A DNA stretch of 64,000 nt from Rhizopus arrhizus. Taxonomy: Eukaryota; Mucoromycota; Mucoromycetes; Mucorales; Rhizopodaceae. The translations under genes and the position numbers were made by a program. This document shows positions 1-9,203 of this stretch, piece after piece (the first letter of the stretch is position 1; each line of letters begins with the position of its first letter). The notes below the pieces were generated by a model. The model was not told where the DNA came from. It searched no databases and worked only from the letters and a program-made list of their open reading frames with translations. Location of the stretch: contig JAKZZE010000005.1 of the NCBI GenBank assembly GCA_024220505.1, positions 1,324,501 through 1,388,500 of the forward strand. Direction: 5' to 3'.

Positions 1-104
1 TCTTCTCCTTCATATCCGTAAAATTCGATGAGTCTTGGTCTATAACCTTGTATTACGCTTTGGTTGCTGACTGAAGCCAACACGTTAGGTCCTGTAGTTG
101 TCAT
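1..104 (-). CDS. Start of a Ty3/gypsy-type Gag, cut by the window edge
   Basis: About 34 codons are visible, opening at an ATG on the minus strand at 102-104 and running off the left edge. The short peptide has a 'PRLIEFYGYEGE' stretch resembling the start of Ty3-type Gag capsid regions. A leader, a primer-binding-type TGGTGGTCAC sequence and an LTR-like block lie upstream in the right order (104 to 857). Too little is present to show a zinc knuckle or protease. The assignment to an LTR retroelement rests mainly on this context. Confidence 0.5.
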   Translation of the reverse strand, partial: MTTTGPNVLASVSNQSVIQGYRPRLIEFYGYEGE

Positions 105-430
105 TGCTGCTAATAAGTGTTTTGAGATTGTTGGTTCGATTTTGAGTAATTTTTTTTTGAATAAGTCTGTTGATTTCTTGATAGTTTTTAAGTAGTTTTC
201 AAATTTGATCCCTCGTAGTGATTTCTTGATTTGATTTCTTGATTTGATGTTTTATTTCCCCTCGTAGTGACCACCAAATGTGAGATTGGAGTTTGTAGGG
301 TTTATATAGTATAAAATAGGTTTGTTTTATAAGATTCTTGATGTGAGACCAAAGTTTCGTATAGAGTTTGGTTCCAAAAGTAGTAATAATTTGAATATAA
401 GTTCGCTTGTAATAAGTGACCACCAGATCT

Positions 431-857
431 TGTTAAGTAGATCAAACTGTTGTGAATAAAATAAAGTAAAAAGATAAAAAAAAAGGGATTACAATGAAGT
501 GTATTTGCTTCAAGGGACTTCTTGTTCTTGATATTTGATAAAATAAAAGAAAAACAAAAGAGATTTACTTTGTATGATATTTATTAAAATAATCAAAAGT
601 AAAGTAAGTAAAGTAAAACAAAAGTTAAAAGTGAAGTAAGTAAGTCAAGAGTAAGTATAAGAAATATTGAAGTTATTTATATGTTTTTGGCTTTTCTGAT
701 TATATACTGTTTTTGATGATTTTGTGGATATTCTGTATTTTTTTGTATTTTTCTGGATTTATCTGTATTCATACGTATTTGTTTGTATTTTCCTGGATTT
801 GAATTAGTTGGAGAGAGAAAAGTCAAATGCTGCAAAAGTTTGCTGCATTGTGTTACA
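431..857 (-). mobile_element. 5' LTR of a Ty3/gypsy-type element running off the left edge
   Basis: Read on the minus strand, the block begins TGTAACAC and ends CTTAACA, and it has a TATA-like ATATAAATA inside. Five bases after its end lies TGGTGGTCACTTATT (411-425), a plausible tRNA primer-binding site, followed by a 300-base leader and a Gag-like start. The partner LTR is outside the window, so the ends are judged only from the TG...CA termini and the order of parts. Confidence 0.5.
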
Positions 858-1020
858 TTAGTTCAGGTCCGAACTTTCTTCGTCAAGTGGTACAGTTTGA
901 TTGAAAAAATTTCTATTTTCGTCACAGTAACATTGCCAAATTTAGAAAATAAAAGACATGACATACGACACAAGCTCAAAACAACAGCAAAGCAACACCA
1001 AGCGTAGCATCATAGCTGAT

Positions 1021-1093
1021 TGCGGCTAGAGTGGATCGAACACCCGACCTTTAGATCTTCAGTCTAACGCTCTCCCAGCTGAGCTATACCCGC
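1021..1093 (-). tRNA. tRNA-Phe(GAA)
   Basis: The minus strand folds into a complete 73-base cloverleaf: acceptor GCGGGTA/TAGCCGC with one G-G mismatch, T8 and A9, a D arm, anticodon loop CTGAAGA giving GAA, a variable loop, and a TTCGATC T loop. There is no intron. Four T residues for Pol III termination occur about 40 bases downstream (complement of 978-981). The mature 5' end is one base from the start of LINE 1. The first 14 bases plus base -1 are duplicated at 6,414-6,428 as the LINE target duplication. Confidence 0.95.
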
Positions 1094-1094
1094 A
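1080..1094. repeat. Left target-site duplication of LINE 1, inside tRNA-Phe
   Basis: TGAGCTATACCCGCA at 1080-1094 is repeated exactly at 6,414-6,428. The copy here supplies the first 14 bases of tRNA-Phe, including the start of its A box, and the base just upstream. A 15-bp duplication fits target-primed reverse transcription by a LINE. Confidence 0.9.
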
Positions 1095-1127
1095 CTTTTC
1101 TTTCGCTTTTCGATCACTTTTTATCCT

Positions 1128-2672
1128 TTGTACAACCGGATAAAAGTATTCCCGATCACGTGTCCTAAAAGTATCATAGTTAGTAACTTACCAGACAACA
1201 TAAACATCATTCATAGCCCAACAAGCAAAGCACCAAACAGCTCAAACGCATCCCAACCAAAAATTTCTGCAGAAAGAAGCACCATTTCGACATCTCAAGA
1301 TCTTGAAATTACCAATTCCGAGAAATTAGCAGCTTCATCTACAAAGCAACAAGTTAGCACATCAACTGCTATTATAGAAACAGATAGTTCCTCTTCAGCT
1401 GTCGAAACCCCAAGCAAGCGCCTGTTTTCCGACCGTACGCCACCTCTTCTACCTGTTGATTCTGTCTTTCGACCCTCATCAGGAATTAACAAAAAGAATA
1501 AACAAATGGCACCAAAAAAGAACGCCATTACAGCTCTACCGGAACACAATTTCAACATTCCCAGCAACATGAACTTTGGAATCACTATGCTTCCTCAGGT
1601 AGCAACACATGCAACTGTAAAGAGCACTGAAAATTTTTCCCTCTCGGTTGAATCTGCACAGCCACAGGCTGAAGAAACACATGCACCACCACCTAATTGG
1701 GTTTCCACAATTTTGGATAGGTTCCGCCAGTATGACGACCGCCTATCCCAATTAGAACATCTGGTGGCAGAAAACCAGCGCTTGCGTGCTGAATTGAATT
1801 CTGCCAACATCAGAATCCAGGAACTGGAGAAACAATCTACGACCTCTGTAGAGTTTCCTGTTTTGGCACCCACATCCAGCTCTACACAAGGCACTGAAGC
1901 TTCAAAATATGCCTCTGCCATAGTAAACAAAAATAGTACAACGGAAGAGTCGACCCAATCTTCTGCTATCTCTTTTGCCTCTGTTGCAGCTAAGGGTAAG
2001 CATGCCCCCACACCACCTAAGACACCTAAGGCAAAGCGGACTCGTCGCATCACACCTCGACAGTTTCAGGCAATTACTCGTACTTTCACTACGGTATCAG
2101 AATCACATGGGTACCAGTACATCTACCTACCAAGTCGGTATCGGGAGGCTATTTCTAGTCTTCGTACCAAGTTACGTAAGCTTAAAATCAATAATGCTCG
2201 TGTATTGGATGTACACTTCCCTGACAACCATGTTGTTGCGCTCCTCATCCACAATGATTATGTGGAAGAACTTTTATCTATTTTTGATAAAGCTGGTGTC
2301 AAACCTCTTGATAATTTTGATCCTTTGGATGCCCAACGTTTGCGCAACCCGCTTTTTAACAATTTAGATCCGGAAGCTCGACAATCCAAATGTGTCGAAA
2401 TACACCAAACTCGTCTTCTCCGTGCGCTTGATCACATCCGTGAATCTGTTCGTGTTGCTGTTGCTCGTGATTTCATGCGCAAACAATGGATCACTGATGA
2501 TCAATTTAAAACCATCATTATGAAGACGTCAAGTACTTCTCTCCCTGTCGGTACTACCACTACCCAAGCTGATACTGACATGTCTGACGTGCTTGACACC
2601 TTTGTTGTTTCCTCTGCTGCTTCCTCTAAATCCCTCACAGGTGAAGGTGAACCTGTTGATGATGATTTATGA
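1128..2672 (+). CDS. LINE 1 ORF1 protein (coiled-coil, Gag-like)
   Basis: The frame is open from the first base of the LINE, but its first ATG is at 1506 (389 codons). The start given here is a TTG. The part upstream of that ATG is conserved in protein sequence with LINE 4 (both have a K-R-x-x-S-D-R motif followed by a proline-rich stretch), so translation probably begins earlier, by a near-cognate codon or on a processed RNA. The middle is serine-rich and low complexity. A leucine-rich coiled coil lies at about residues 200-237, and a conserved globular C-terminal region follows (about 310-470), shared with LINE 2 and LINE 4. By analogy with LINE ORF1 proteins it should bind the element RNA; no CCHC knuckle was seen. 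The stop TGA overlaps the ORF2 ATG. Confidence 0.85.
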   Translation: MYNRIKVFPITCPKSIIVSNLPDNINIIHSPTSKAPNSSNASQPKISAERSTISTSQDLEITNSEKLAASSTKQQVSTSTAIIETDSSSSAVETPSKRLFSDRTPPLLPVDSVFRPSSGINKKNKQMAPKKNAITALPEHNFNIPSNMNFGITMLPQVATHATVKSTENFSLSVESAQPQAEETHAPPPNWVSTILDRFRQYDDRLSQLEHLVAENQRLRAELNSANIRIQELEKQSTTSVEFPVLAPTSSSTQGTEASKYASAIVNKNSTTEESTQSSAISFASVAAKGKHAPTPPKTPKAKRTRRITPRQFQAITRTFTTVSESHGYQYIYLPSRYREAISSLRTKLRKLKINNARVLDVHFPDNHVVALLIHNDYVEELLSIFDKAGVKPLDNFDPLDAQRLRNPLFNNLDPEARQSKCVEIHQTRLLRALDHIRESVRVAVARDFMRKQWITDDQFKTIIMKTSSTSLPVGTTTTQADTDMSDVLDTFVVSSAASSKSLTGEGEPVDDDL

Positions 2673-5600
2673 GTGAGATAAATAACAACATGCCAACCTA
2701 TGCCCAATTAAATAATATGCTTACTATGACAATATGGAACTCAAATGGTCTTGCTCGTCAAGCTGTTTATCAAATTACCGATTCACTCCTTTCTTCTTCT
2801 ATGATCTTTATGACCGAAACATGGCTACTTCCTCCTCTGCGCTATCCAACTGATTGGAAACAATATCATACATATGGCCAGCCAGTCGAAGGTACCTATC
2901 GTGGTAAAATGGGTATTACACTCCTTGTCAATCCCAAATTTCCTTACCATGTTACGCACTTTCCATCTGTCTCCCCGTATGTTTTATCTTGCCAAGTGTC
3001 TTCCTTTCTGATCCACTGTGTATATCTGCCGCCCTCTTTAAATGATACCGAGGCAATTGAGATCCTCAAGTCGCTGCCTACACAGACTCATCCTTCCCAA
3101 ACAAATACCTTTGTGTGCGGTGACTTCAATGCCCGTCATCACTCCTTACTTGGAGATAACCGTACCACAACCAGAGGCACTTTATTGTTGGAATGGATCA
3201 TGGAATCAGGGTTAATCTGTTGGAACCATCGCTTATCCTTTGGTATCCCAACATACAGCTCACAGGCTCGTCGAGAGAATACTGGCTTTGCCTATACCAG
3301 TATCATCGACTTATTCCTCAGCTACAACGATCTAGTCAATCCACAGCTGCAGGTTCGTGAGGACTTATCAATGGGATCTGACCACCATCCAGTCACCTTG
3401 TCGTGCGTCTTGCCCACCTCACCACCACCGTCCACAACACATCCACGGCTCGTGTGGAATCTTAGTAGAATGTTAGAGCCTGACTGTTTATATGGGAAGT
3501 TCATTAGTGAGCGTATGACACCATTTAAAGAACATTTACTCACTTTTCTTGATCCATGTAGGGAGAGCTACAATTCTAAACCAGACTTTGATGAACTGGC
3601 TACGGCCTTTACTGACATCACACACTCCTGTCTTGATGATTCTGTTGGCCGTCGTACTCCCAAGAGTACAAACAATGCATGGTTCTGGACACCAGATTTA
3701 CAATTTGAATTTGACTATCGCGAGCGCTGTAGACTACATTGGAAACGTGCTGCTGGTGTAGAAAAAGCAATGCGCTGGGACACTTTTACTGCTGCTTGCA
3801 GACGATTTAAATTGGCACTCCAACGTCGACGCCGAGCGACTTGGAAACAGTTCTGCCAGAAATTGTCCTCTGGTCCTCTCCACGAAACCACGTCCATCAT
3901 CCGCAAGATCCGTCGTAACCGCACCTCTACACCACAATTTGCCCATCCTGAGGGTACTTCTGCGGCTGCCCAAGTTATGGCTGATCACTTTCGTCAAGTC
4001 TTTTCTGGCTCCTTCCTGCCTCAGAATAGATATCCAGCCCCACCTATACCTGATGGCCCCCATCCTACTGGTAACTCTTCCTGCCCTATTGGTATTGAGA
4101 CAGTTCGTGAAGCTCTGGTGCGTCGTCTCTCCAGACGTAAAGCTCCTGGAGTGGATCAGCTGAGGACTGAGATGCTACTCCCAGTGGTGAAAGATATTGT
4201 TCCTGTTTTAACAGCTCTCTATCAGCTCTGCTGGCGATGGTCCTCTGTCCCCAAGTCATGGTGCGTTGCGCAGATAGTTCCAATATACAAGAAAGGTGAT
4301 CCCCTCGATCCAGCAAACTTCAGGCCAATTAGTCTGACGTCAATTTTGCGGAAGCTACTTGAGTTATGTTTGCAAAGCTCCTTGGAAGACTCGGCTCCTC
4401 CTTTGGACATTGTCCAAGGTGGATTTCGCCGTCGGCGTAGTGCCCTTGATCAAGCCCTCTGTCTCCATGAACTATGCCGCCAGCATGCTGAAGATCATTT
4501 TGGTGAACCTCCTGTCTTGGCCTTTCTTGACATTAAGTCAGCATACGATACCGTGGACCGTGCAGTCATTTGGCGAGCACTGGAAACTCATGTGTCTGAA
4601 CCGATGCTTGGCATTCTACAGAGTCTCTTTGACAATGTAAGTGTTCAAGTCCTACTTGGTGGTCACTCTTCTAACTCGTTCTGGCCTCGCACTGGCGTCT
4701 TACAAGGCTCCATCCTCTCTCCTTTTCTGTATTCAATATACATTAATGGTCTACCCTCTGTATTACGTTCTGTTGCGATACCTACCTCGTCTCGTGTGTT
4801 TGATTCCATGCCACGTTTTGAACATTCCGGCCTCTGGCTCAACTCATTGCTGTATGCTGACGATGTTGTCATTATTGGTGCACCTGATACCATGCCTCGA
4901 CTACTTCGTGCAGCCGAAAACCACTCTCGATCTCTTGGTTACCGCTGGAATCCGGCTAAATGTGTCGTTCTTAATCCACCCAACGCACATGGTGCACGCC
5001 CACTCAAACTCTATGGTACAGAAATTCCATCCAGTAACTCATTTACGTATCTTGGTATTCCTTTTTCCATAAAGGGTGCAATTGATACTAAACTCTTGCT
5101 TCAACGCAATGTCGCCTCTGGTCTAGCCGCCATGCGTAACACTCTTCAAGTGCTAAGTCTCCGGACATCTTCTTTCTCTCGTATCACCTCAAGCAGACTA
5201 TATGCAACCTTTGTTCGCCCTTGCTTTGAGTATGGTCTATGTCTATGCCTTTTCACAGTCAAAGAACTGGAGTTACTGGAAAAAGGGCAAGATTTCTGTC
5301 TGCGTATTGCCTTTGGTGGCCATAAGACCACTTCCACCGCGGTATTCAAGCACATCACCAATTTGCCGTCAATGACTGAACGAGCTCACATCCTCGGTTT
5401 CAAGTTCATTGTACGCGCTTACCATCTTGAAAGCGATTCTCTACTTGGCTCCCTGCTCTCTTTTCTAGAAACTGCTCCAAAGTCAAAGCGATTTCGCTGG
5501 CCCACCTTGACGCGAGTTAATCCTATATGGACGAAACCCTCATTGTGTGGTGCCCTTTCCTCGAATTCTGAGCGACTGGACTACTTTGCAACATCCAAAA

Positions 5601-6049
5601 ATGTGAAGTTATCTATACTCCTACTACGAGAGCAATTTTTCCATAAAAAGTTGAATGCTCCAAAACCACCTGTACTATTGTCAGCATGTCGAATACAACT
5701 TGGAGTTGATCCTATCTTGACTCTTCCCATGTTGAACTCTGACCGAAGTAGACTTTTGCGCTGGCGTATGGGTTGGTTACCTGGTCGCCCTCCTCCTTGC
5801 TCCTGTGGCTCTGCGAACGCATCCAGATCTCATCTGATCGTCTGCCTTAATGTTGCGTCCCGTCTGCAAGTCTCTCCTGGTTCAAGACCTAATCCACTAG
5901 ATTATGTTATTAATCAATTGCCAAAAGTCATTCCTGCCTACCCTTCACCTCAGCTTGCTGAACGATGGTCTGTCTGGTGGCCGGCAGTTTGCTCTATTCT
6001 TTTGGACATAGACCGTATCTGTCACCCTGACGGCGGTTTTTTGCAATGA
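2669..6049 (+). CDS. LINE 1 ORF2: AP-like endonuclease and reverse transcriptase
   Basis: This 1126-residue protein is intact. An apurinic-type endonuclease occupies residues 1-245 with WNSNGL, TETWL, GDFNARH (about 151) and SDHHP (about 236). The reverse transcriptase spans about 470-820 with KAPGVDQL, NFRPISL, LDIKSAYD, GVLQGSILSP and the catalytic YADD at about 729-732, then YLGIPF. A CxC-x7-H-x4-C motif near residue 1043 is a C-terminal zinc-binding type seen in several LINE clades. The start ATG overlaps the ORF1 stop as ATGA, which suggests coupled translation. The product should nick the tRNA-gene target and copy the LINE RNA there. Confidence 0.95.
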   Translation: MSEINNNMPTYAQLNNMLTMTIWNSNGLARQAVYQITDSLLSSSMIFMTETWLLPPLRYPTDWKQYHTYGQPVEGTYRGKMGITLLVNPKFPYHVTHFPSVSPYVLSCQVSSFLIHCVYLPPSLNDTEAIEILKSLPTQTHPSQTNTFVCGDFNARHHSLLGDNRTTTRGTLLLEWIMESGLICWNHRLSFGIPTYSSQARRENTGFAYTSIIDLFLSYNDLVNPQLQVREDLSMGSDHHPVTLSCVLPTSPPPSTTHPRLVWNLSRMLEPDCLYGKFISERMTPFKEHLLTFLDPCRESYNSKPDFDELATAFTDITHSCLDDSVGRRTPKSTNNAWFWTPDLQFEFDYRERCRLHWKRAAGVEKAMRWDTFTAACRRFKLALQRRRRATWKQFCQKLSSGPLHETTSIIRKIRRNRTSTPQFAHPEGTSAAAQVMADHFRQVFSGSFLPQNRYPAPPIPDGPHPTGNSSCPIGIETVREALVRRLSRRKAPGVDQLRTEMLLPVVKDIVPVLTALYQLCWRWSSVPKSWCVAQIVPIYKKGDPLDPANFRPISLTSILRKLLELCLQSSLEDSAPPLDIVQGGFRRRRSALDQALCLHELCRQHAEDHFGEPPVLAFLDIKSAYDTVDRAVIWRALETHVSEPMLGILQSLFDNVSVQVLLGGHSSNSFWPRTGVLQGSILSPFLYSIYINGLPSVLRSVAIPTSSRVFDSMPRFEHSGLWLNSLLYADDVVIIGAPDTMPRLLRAAENHSRSLGYRWNPAKCVVLNPPNAHGARPLKLYGTEIPSSNSFTYLGIPFSIKGAIDTKLLLQRNVASGLAAMRNTLQVLSLRTSSFSRITSSRLYATFVRPCFEYGLCLCLFTVKELELLEKGQDFCLRIAFGGHKTTSTAVFKHITNLPSMTERAHILGFKFIVRAYHLESDSLLGSLLSFLETAPKSKRFRWPTLTRVNPIWTKPSLCGALSSNSERLDYFATSKNVKLSILLLREQFFHKKLNAPKPPVLLSACRIQLGVDPILTLPMLNSDRSRLLRWRMGWLPGRPPPCSCGSANASRSHLIVCLNVASRLQVSPGSRPNPLDYVINQLPKVIPAYPSPQLAERWSVWWPAVCSILLDIDRICHPDGGFLQ

Positions 6050-6413
6050 GGCAGCGGATACCTCTGGACGATTGTTGCTCGACAAGCTCCAATCTCCTTC
6101 TTCCAACAACTCATCCTAAGGTGTAAATCTTATCTCTTCTCTTGTCTTCTGCTCTCCGGACTCATGGCCTCTATTGTGTGGTTTGGTTTCTTATTTCTTA
6201 TTTCTTTTTTCTTTTTATTTCATTTCTTTTTCGCTTTTTCTTTTGCAAAAGAAAAATGCTTCCTTTTTGCACTCCCGCCTTTTTATTTTTACAATTTTTT
6301 ATTTTTTATTTCTCCACTTCAAATTTTATTTAAATTTATGCACTTCTGGCGAGACACCTTATGCTCCATAGAGTAAAGTCTCAGTAGCCACTCAATAAAC
6401 AAAATCTTTAACA
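6050..6413 (+). other. 3' UTR of LINE 1
   Basis: This strongly T-rich stretch (6,185-6,330) ends in CAATAAACAAAATC and then joins the duplicated tRNA segment directly, without a poly(A) tract. Open frames here are hydrophobic by-products of T richness. Confidence 0.75.
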
Positions 6414-6428
6414 TGAGCTATACCCGCA
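6414..6428. repeat. Right target-site duplication of LINE 1 (tRNA-Phe 5' fragment)
   Basis: An exact second copy of TGAGCTATACCCGCA. It is only the first 14 bases of the tRNA plus base -1, not a second tRNA gene. It is followed at once by the 5' end of LINE 2, which shows that LINE 2 had used the same site before LINE 1. Confidence 0.9.
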
Positions 6429-6484
6429 ACCTTTCTTTCGCTCTTCCGAGCGTTACACAAGCTATTTATTTTTCTACAGCATTC

Positions 6485-7781
6485 CACTGCACCCAATCAC
6501 CGTTATCCAAGTTGATAAAGTTGATCTTTTTTGATAGTGGTAATTCTATTAAATGAGTGAGAACTCGGATTTAAATGTTAGAAAGCTGATTTTTATATCA
6601 GAAAAAAGCTTGAAAAAAATAGATTGTAAATCTATAAAAATAATCAAAAGTATATAATATGTTTGTTGAATAAAAAGACATTGTATTTTTTAAAAAAATA
6701 AATAATTTTCTGCTGTGCTACATGATGCCATACAAGATTACAAATTGGGAAGACTATGTTTTTTCAACTTCAGTGCAATATTTTTTAACTTCAACAAAGA
6801 TCGAAAACACAGTTCTATTGGCCTACAAACTCGGAAATCCAAGTGATTGAGTCGTGGCGTTTTCTTTTCAAGCATTCTTCGGCTCTCATGTCGTATTTTA
6901 CAAAAAAAAAAAACTTTGTTTAATACAAAAGGAGATTATTTTGGTTACTAATGAACAAAAGAAAAAAAAAAAAAAGAAAGAGTAAAGAGGTACATATGAA
7001 TAAGAGGGATGAAACTCTTATATAAGTGCATAATATCGCTATAATAATAAGTATAAAAGTATGTGTTTATAAATTAGAACAAAAAAAAAGAATGTGAATA
7101 TAGTAGAAAATTTAAAAGATTGAATAAAATATATAAAAAAAAGAAGGATTCTTTTGGCTCTAAAGAAGTTAAACTTGTTTTAAAGCTGAAAAAGATATGT
7201 TTTAAATAGTAAGATCACGGCATAAAAAAGACAGAGTATTTTTGATAATCATTTTTATTTTTGAGAGTAAAGAAAAAAAAGGTGGCAACGGAATGAATGT
7301 CTATTATGCTACACGTCTTGAGATTTCTATGAAAAGGTTAAAAAACAAAAGAAAAAGTATATTGTTACTGAGTACTTTTGAAAAAAAAAAAAAAAAGTTG
7401 CAATGTTGAAATTGTAAAAAAAAAAAAATTACACTCCCAGCATTGACATTACAAAAGGAATCTCCATTCAATGTATTGTTTAAACTTGAATAAAAAAAAA
7501 GGAGTGTTTTAAATTTGGGTTTTAAAAAAAAAGTACTTTAGAAATTTTTTCATTAAAAAAAAATAAAAGTGGACCAAATATGACGAAGGTGGAAAGCATC
7601 AAACAGAAATCTAAAATAAGATTCAAAGACCACAATACAAACGGCAAACTGATTTTATCTGTAACCAAATCTAGAATGAAACAAAGGTAAAAAAAAAAAA
7701 AATTAAATTTAAAGATCTAAACACCGCTTTCATTTTTTTTTTGTTTTATTTATTTCACAAGTTTTTTTTTTTTTTTTTTTT
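6485..7781. other. Non-coding left arm of element A
   Basis: AT-rich sequence with many A and T runs of 8-20 bases. It matches the left arm of element B (27,370 on) in pieces, for example around the motif GGATAAAAAGAAATTGTATT. No coding signal was seen. Confidence 0.6.
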
Positions 7782-9121
7782 TTAAAGCAGCAAGTTGATT
7801 TCATCCAACTCTATTTCACCACCAAAAGCCCAAGCGATACTCTCTTCAGTTATATTTTCTTTTTTGATGAAGTCAGGAACAGGCAACGAGCATTTTCTTT
7901 GTATACGAGGAAGAAATTGGATGCTGCTATTTCCAGTTCTTTGCCTCTTTGCCTTGTCACTTGCTATCTGATCATCCAACAGCTTAAAAAATTCGGTACA
8001 CTGAATATTGGATAATTAGTTGAGTACGCTTAAAGAGATATTAATCAGACTTACTGCAGGTGATCTGTACTTTGGTACGCGAACTTCAAAATAATCAACT
8101 GTTTCCTTACACAAGACAGACATGCGTTCCTTTTCAGTAAAAGAAGTTATTCTATCTGGATTTTGCTCCAGAAGAATTTCCTCCACCTTGTCGATTGTAT
8201 CATTGTTGTACATGTCTTCTTCTTCAGACATGTATTGCTGTTGAAGCAAATACTCACAGTTTGGATAACTTTCGTAAACGCCTTGATCCTTGTACTGCTC
8301 GTATATAGCCTTACGAGCTCTTGTTTTCTAAAAAACAAAGTTAGTTATGCGATTACAATATTTTATGTGGCACTTACAGCGCTTCTACGGGTGACTTTTG
8401 CTGCTTTTCGTTTTCTTATGAATTCTTCAACTGGATCTTCCTCCTCACCCGTGGATATTCCCGCCTTCTTTGTATAATATTGGCGCTCGAGGTACTTGCG
8501 CAAATCGCGGTTGTTGGTATTTTTAAATGAATAATGGCTATTCACATAATCCTGCAGTAATTTAAATACTCTTTGATTTTCAGCAGACTTCAGAGGCTTT
8601 TCAAGAACATATTGAGATGTCTGGGGTAGGTCGTTGTAGTGATTTCTCACAGCATCCTATATTTCAGAGAAAAGCGATTAGTATATTTGTTTAAAATTGA
8701 ATTTTAATGTTCTTACTTTGACAGCAGTAGCAATCGGCTTTGCGCCTTTGCCTGATTCTGCTTCAAGCTCATCGTATGCTTCTTTGAGCTTGCTGTATGC
8801 TACTTGCAAGGCCCGCTTTTCCTCTTGCTCTTTTCGAAGCATCTCTTTCAAACCATCATTTTCTTTTCTTAGCTCCATATAAATGGAAAAAGAAAGAGAT
8901 ACTTCATCAGTCTCCATGTCTTCGGCTTCACGCATTCGCTTCTGAACATGAGTCATGGGAGGAAAGCCAGGCCTAGGATAGGCAAAGCTATCAGGAATGG
9001 CATCGCTTGAAGCAAGCTCAGGAGCAACATCACGAGAAGGAACAGCGATTGGTTGCCCAACAAAGTTAGAGCCACGAGCATTGGCAGGAGCAGGGTTGAA
9101 TTGAATACCACGATCAGACAT
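7782..9121 (-). CDS. Four-exon, 391-residue coiled-coil protein of unknown function carried by element A
   Basis: Exons on the minus strand are 9121-8717, 8656-8378, 8327-8055 and 8000-7782. Each of the three introns has GTAAG at the donor and AG at the acceptor, and all three are phase 0. The model gives 135+93+91+72 residues and then TAA. The N-terminus (MSDRGIQFNPAPANARG) is proline/asparagine-rich. Residues 80-125 are a charged coiled coil, and the later exons are basic and acidic in turn with KRKAAK- and KAKRQR-like stretches that could be nuclear signals. I recognise no known domain. It lies in a CACTA-like element lacking Tnp2, so it may be an accessory transposition protein or captured cargo. 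Element B keeps only the N-terminus. A divergent unit begins 83 bases away at 9,204. Confidence 0.65.
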
Positions 9122-9203
9122 ATTGTTATAAGGGTAATTTGAAATAAAGATAAGTGAGCTTGGCATCAAAATTGAATCTTTCTTAAATATCATCGAGTTT
9201 ACA

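Larger units (their letters stand above)
1095..6413 (+). mobile_element. LINE 1: full-length non-LTR retrotransposon at the tRNA-Phe 5' end
   Basis: The 5.3-kb element has two overlapping ORFs (a coiled-coil ORF1 and an endonuclease/reverse transcriptase ORF2) and a T-rich 3' UTR ending in CAATAAACAAAATCTTTAACA-like sequence with no poly(A) tail. It is flanked by a perfect 15-bp duplication. It lies divergently to the tRNA, so the 5' ends of LINE and tRNA touch. Both ORFs are open, so the copy may be active. Related 5' ends with the core TTTCTTTCG occur at 6,429, 22,121 and 27,313. Confidence 0.92.

Noticed and set aside
6142..6376. Small hydrophobic membrane proteins after LINE 1 ORF2
   Set aside because: Three overlapping frames through a T-rich 3' UTR with no support for any of them.
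6414..6428. Second tRNA-Phe gene or tRNA fragment
   Set aside because: Only 15 bases match, exactly the LINE target duplication; no anticodon or T arm follows.
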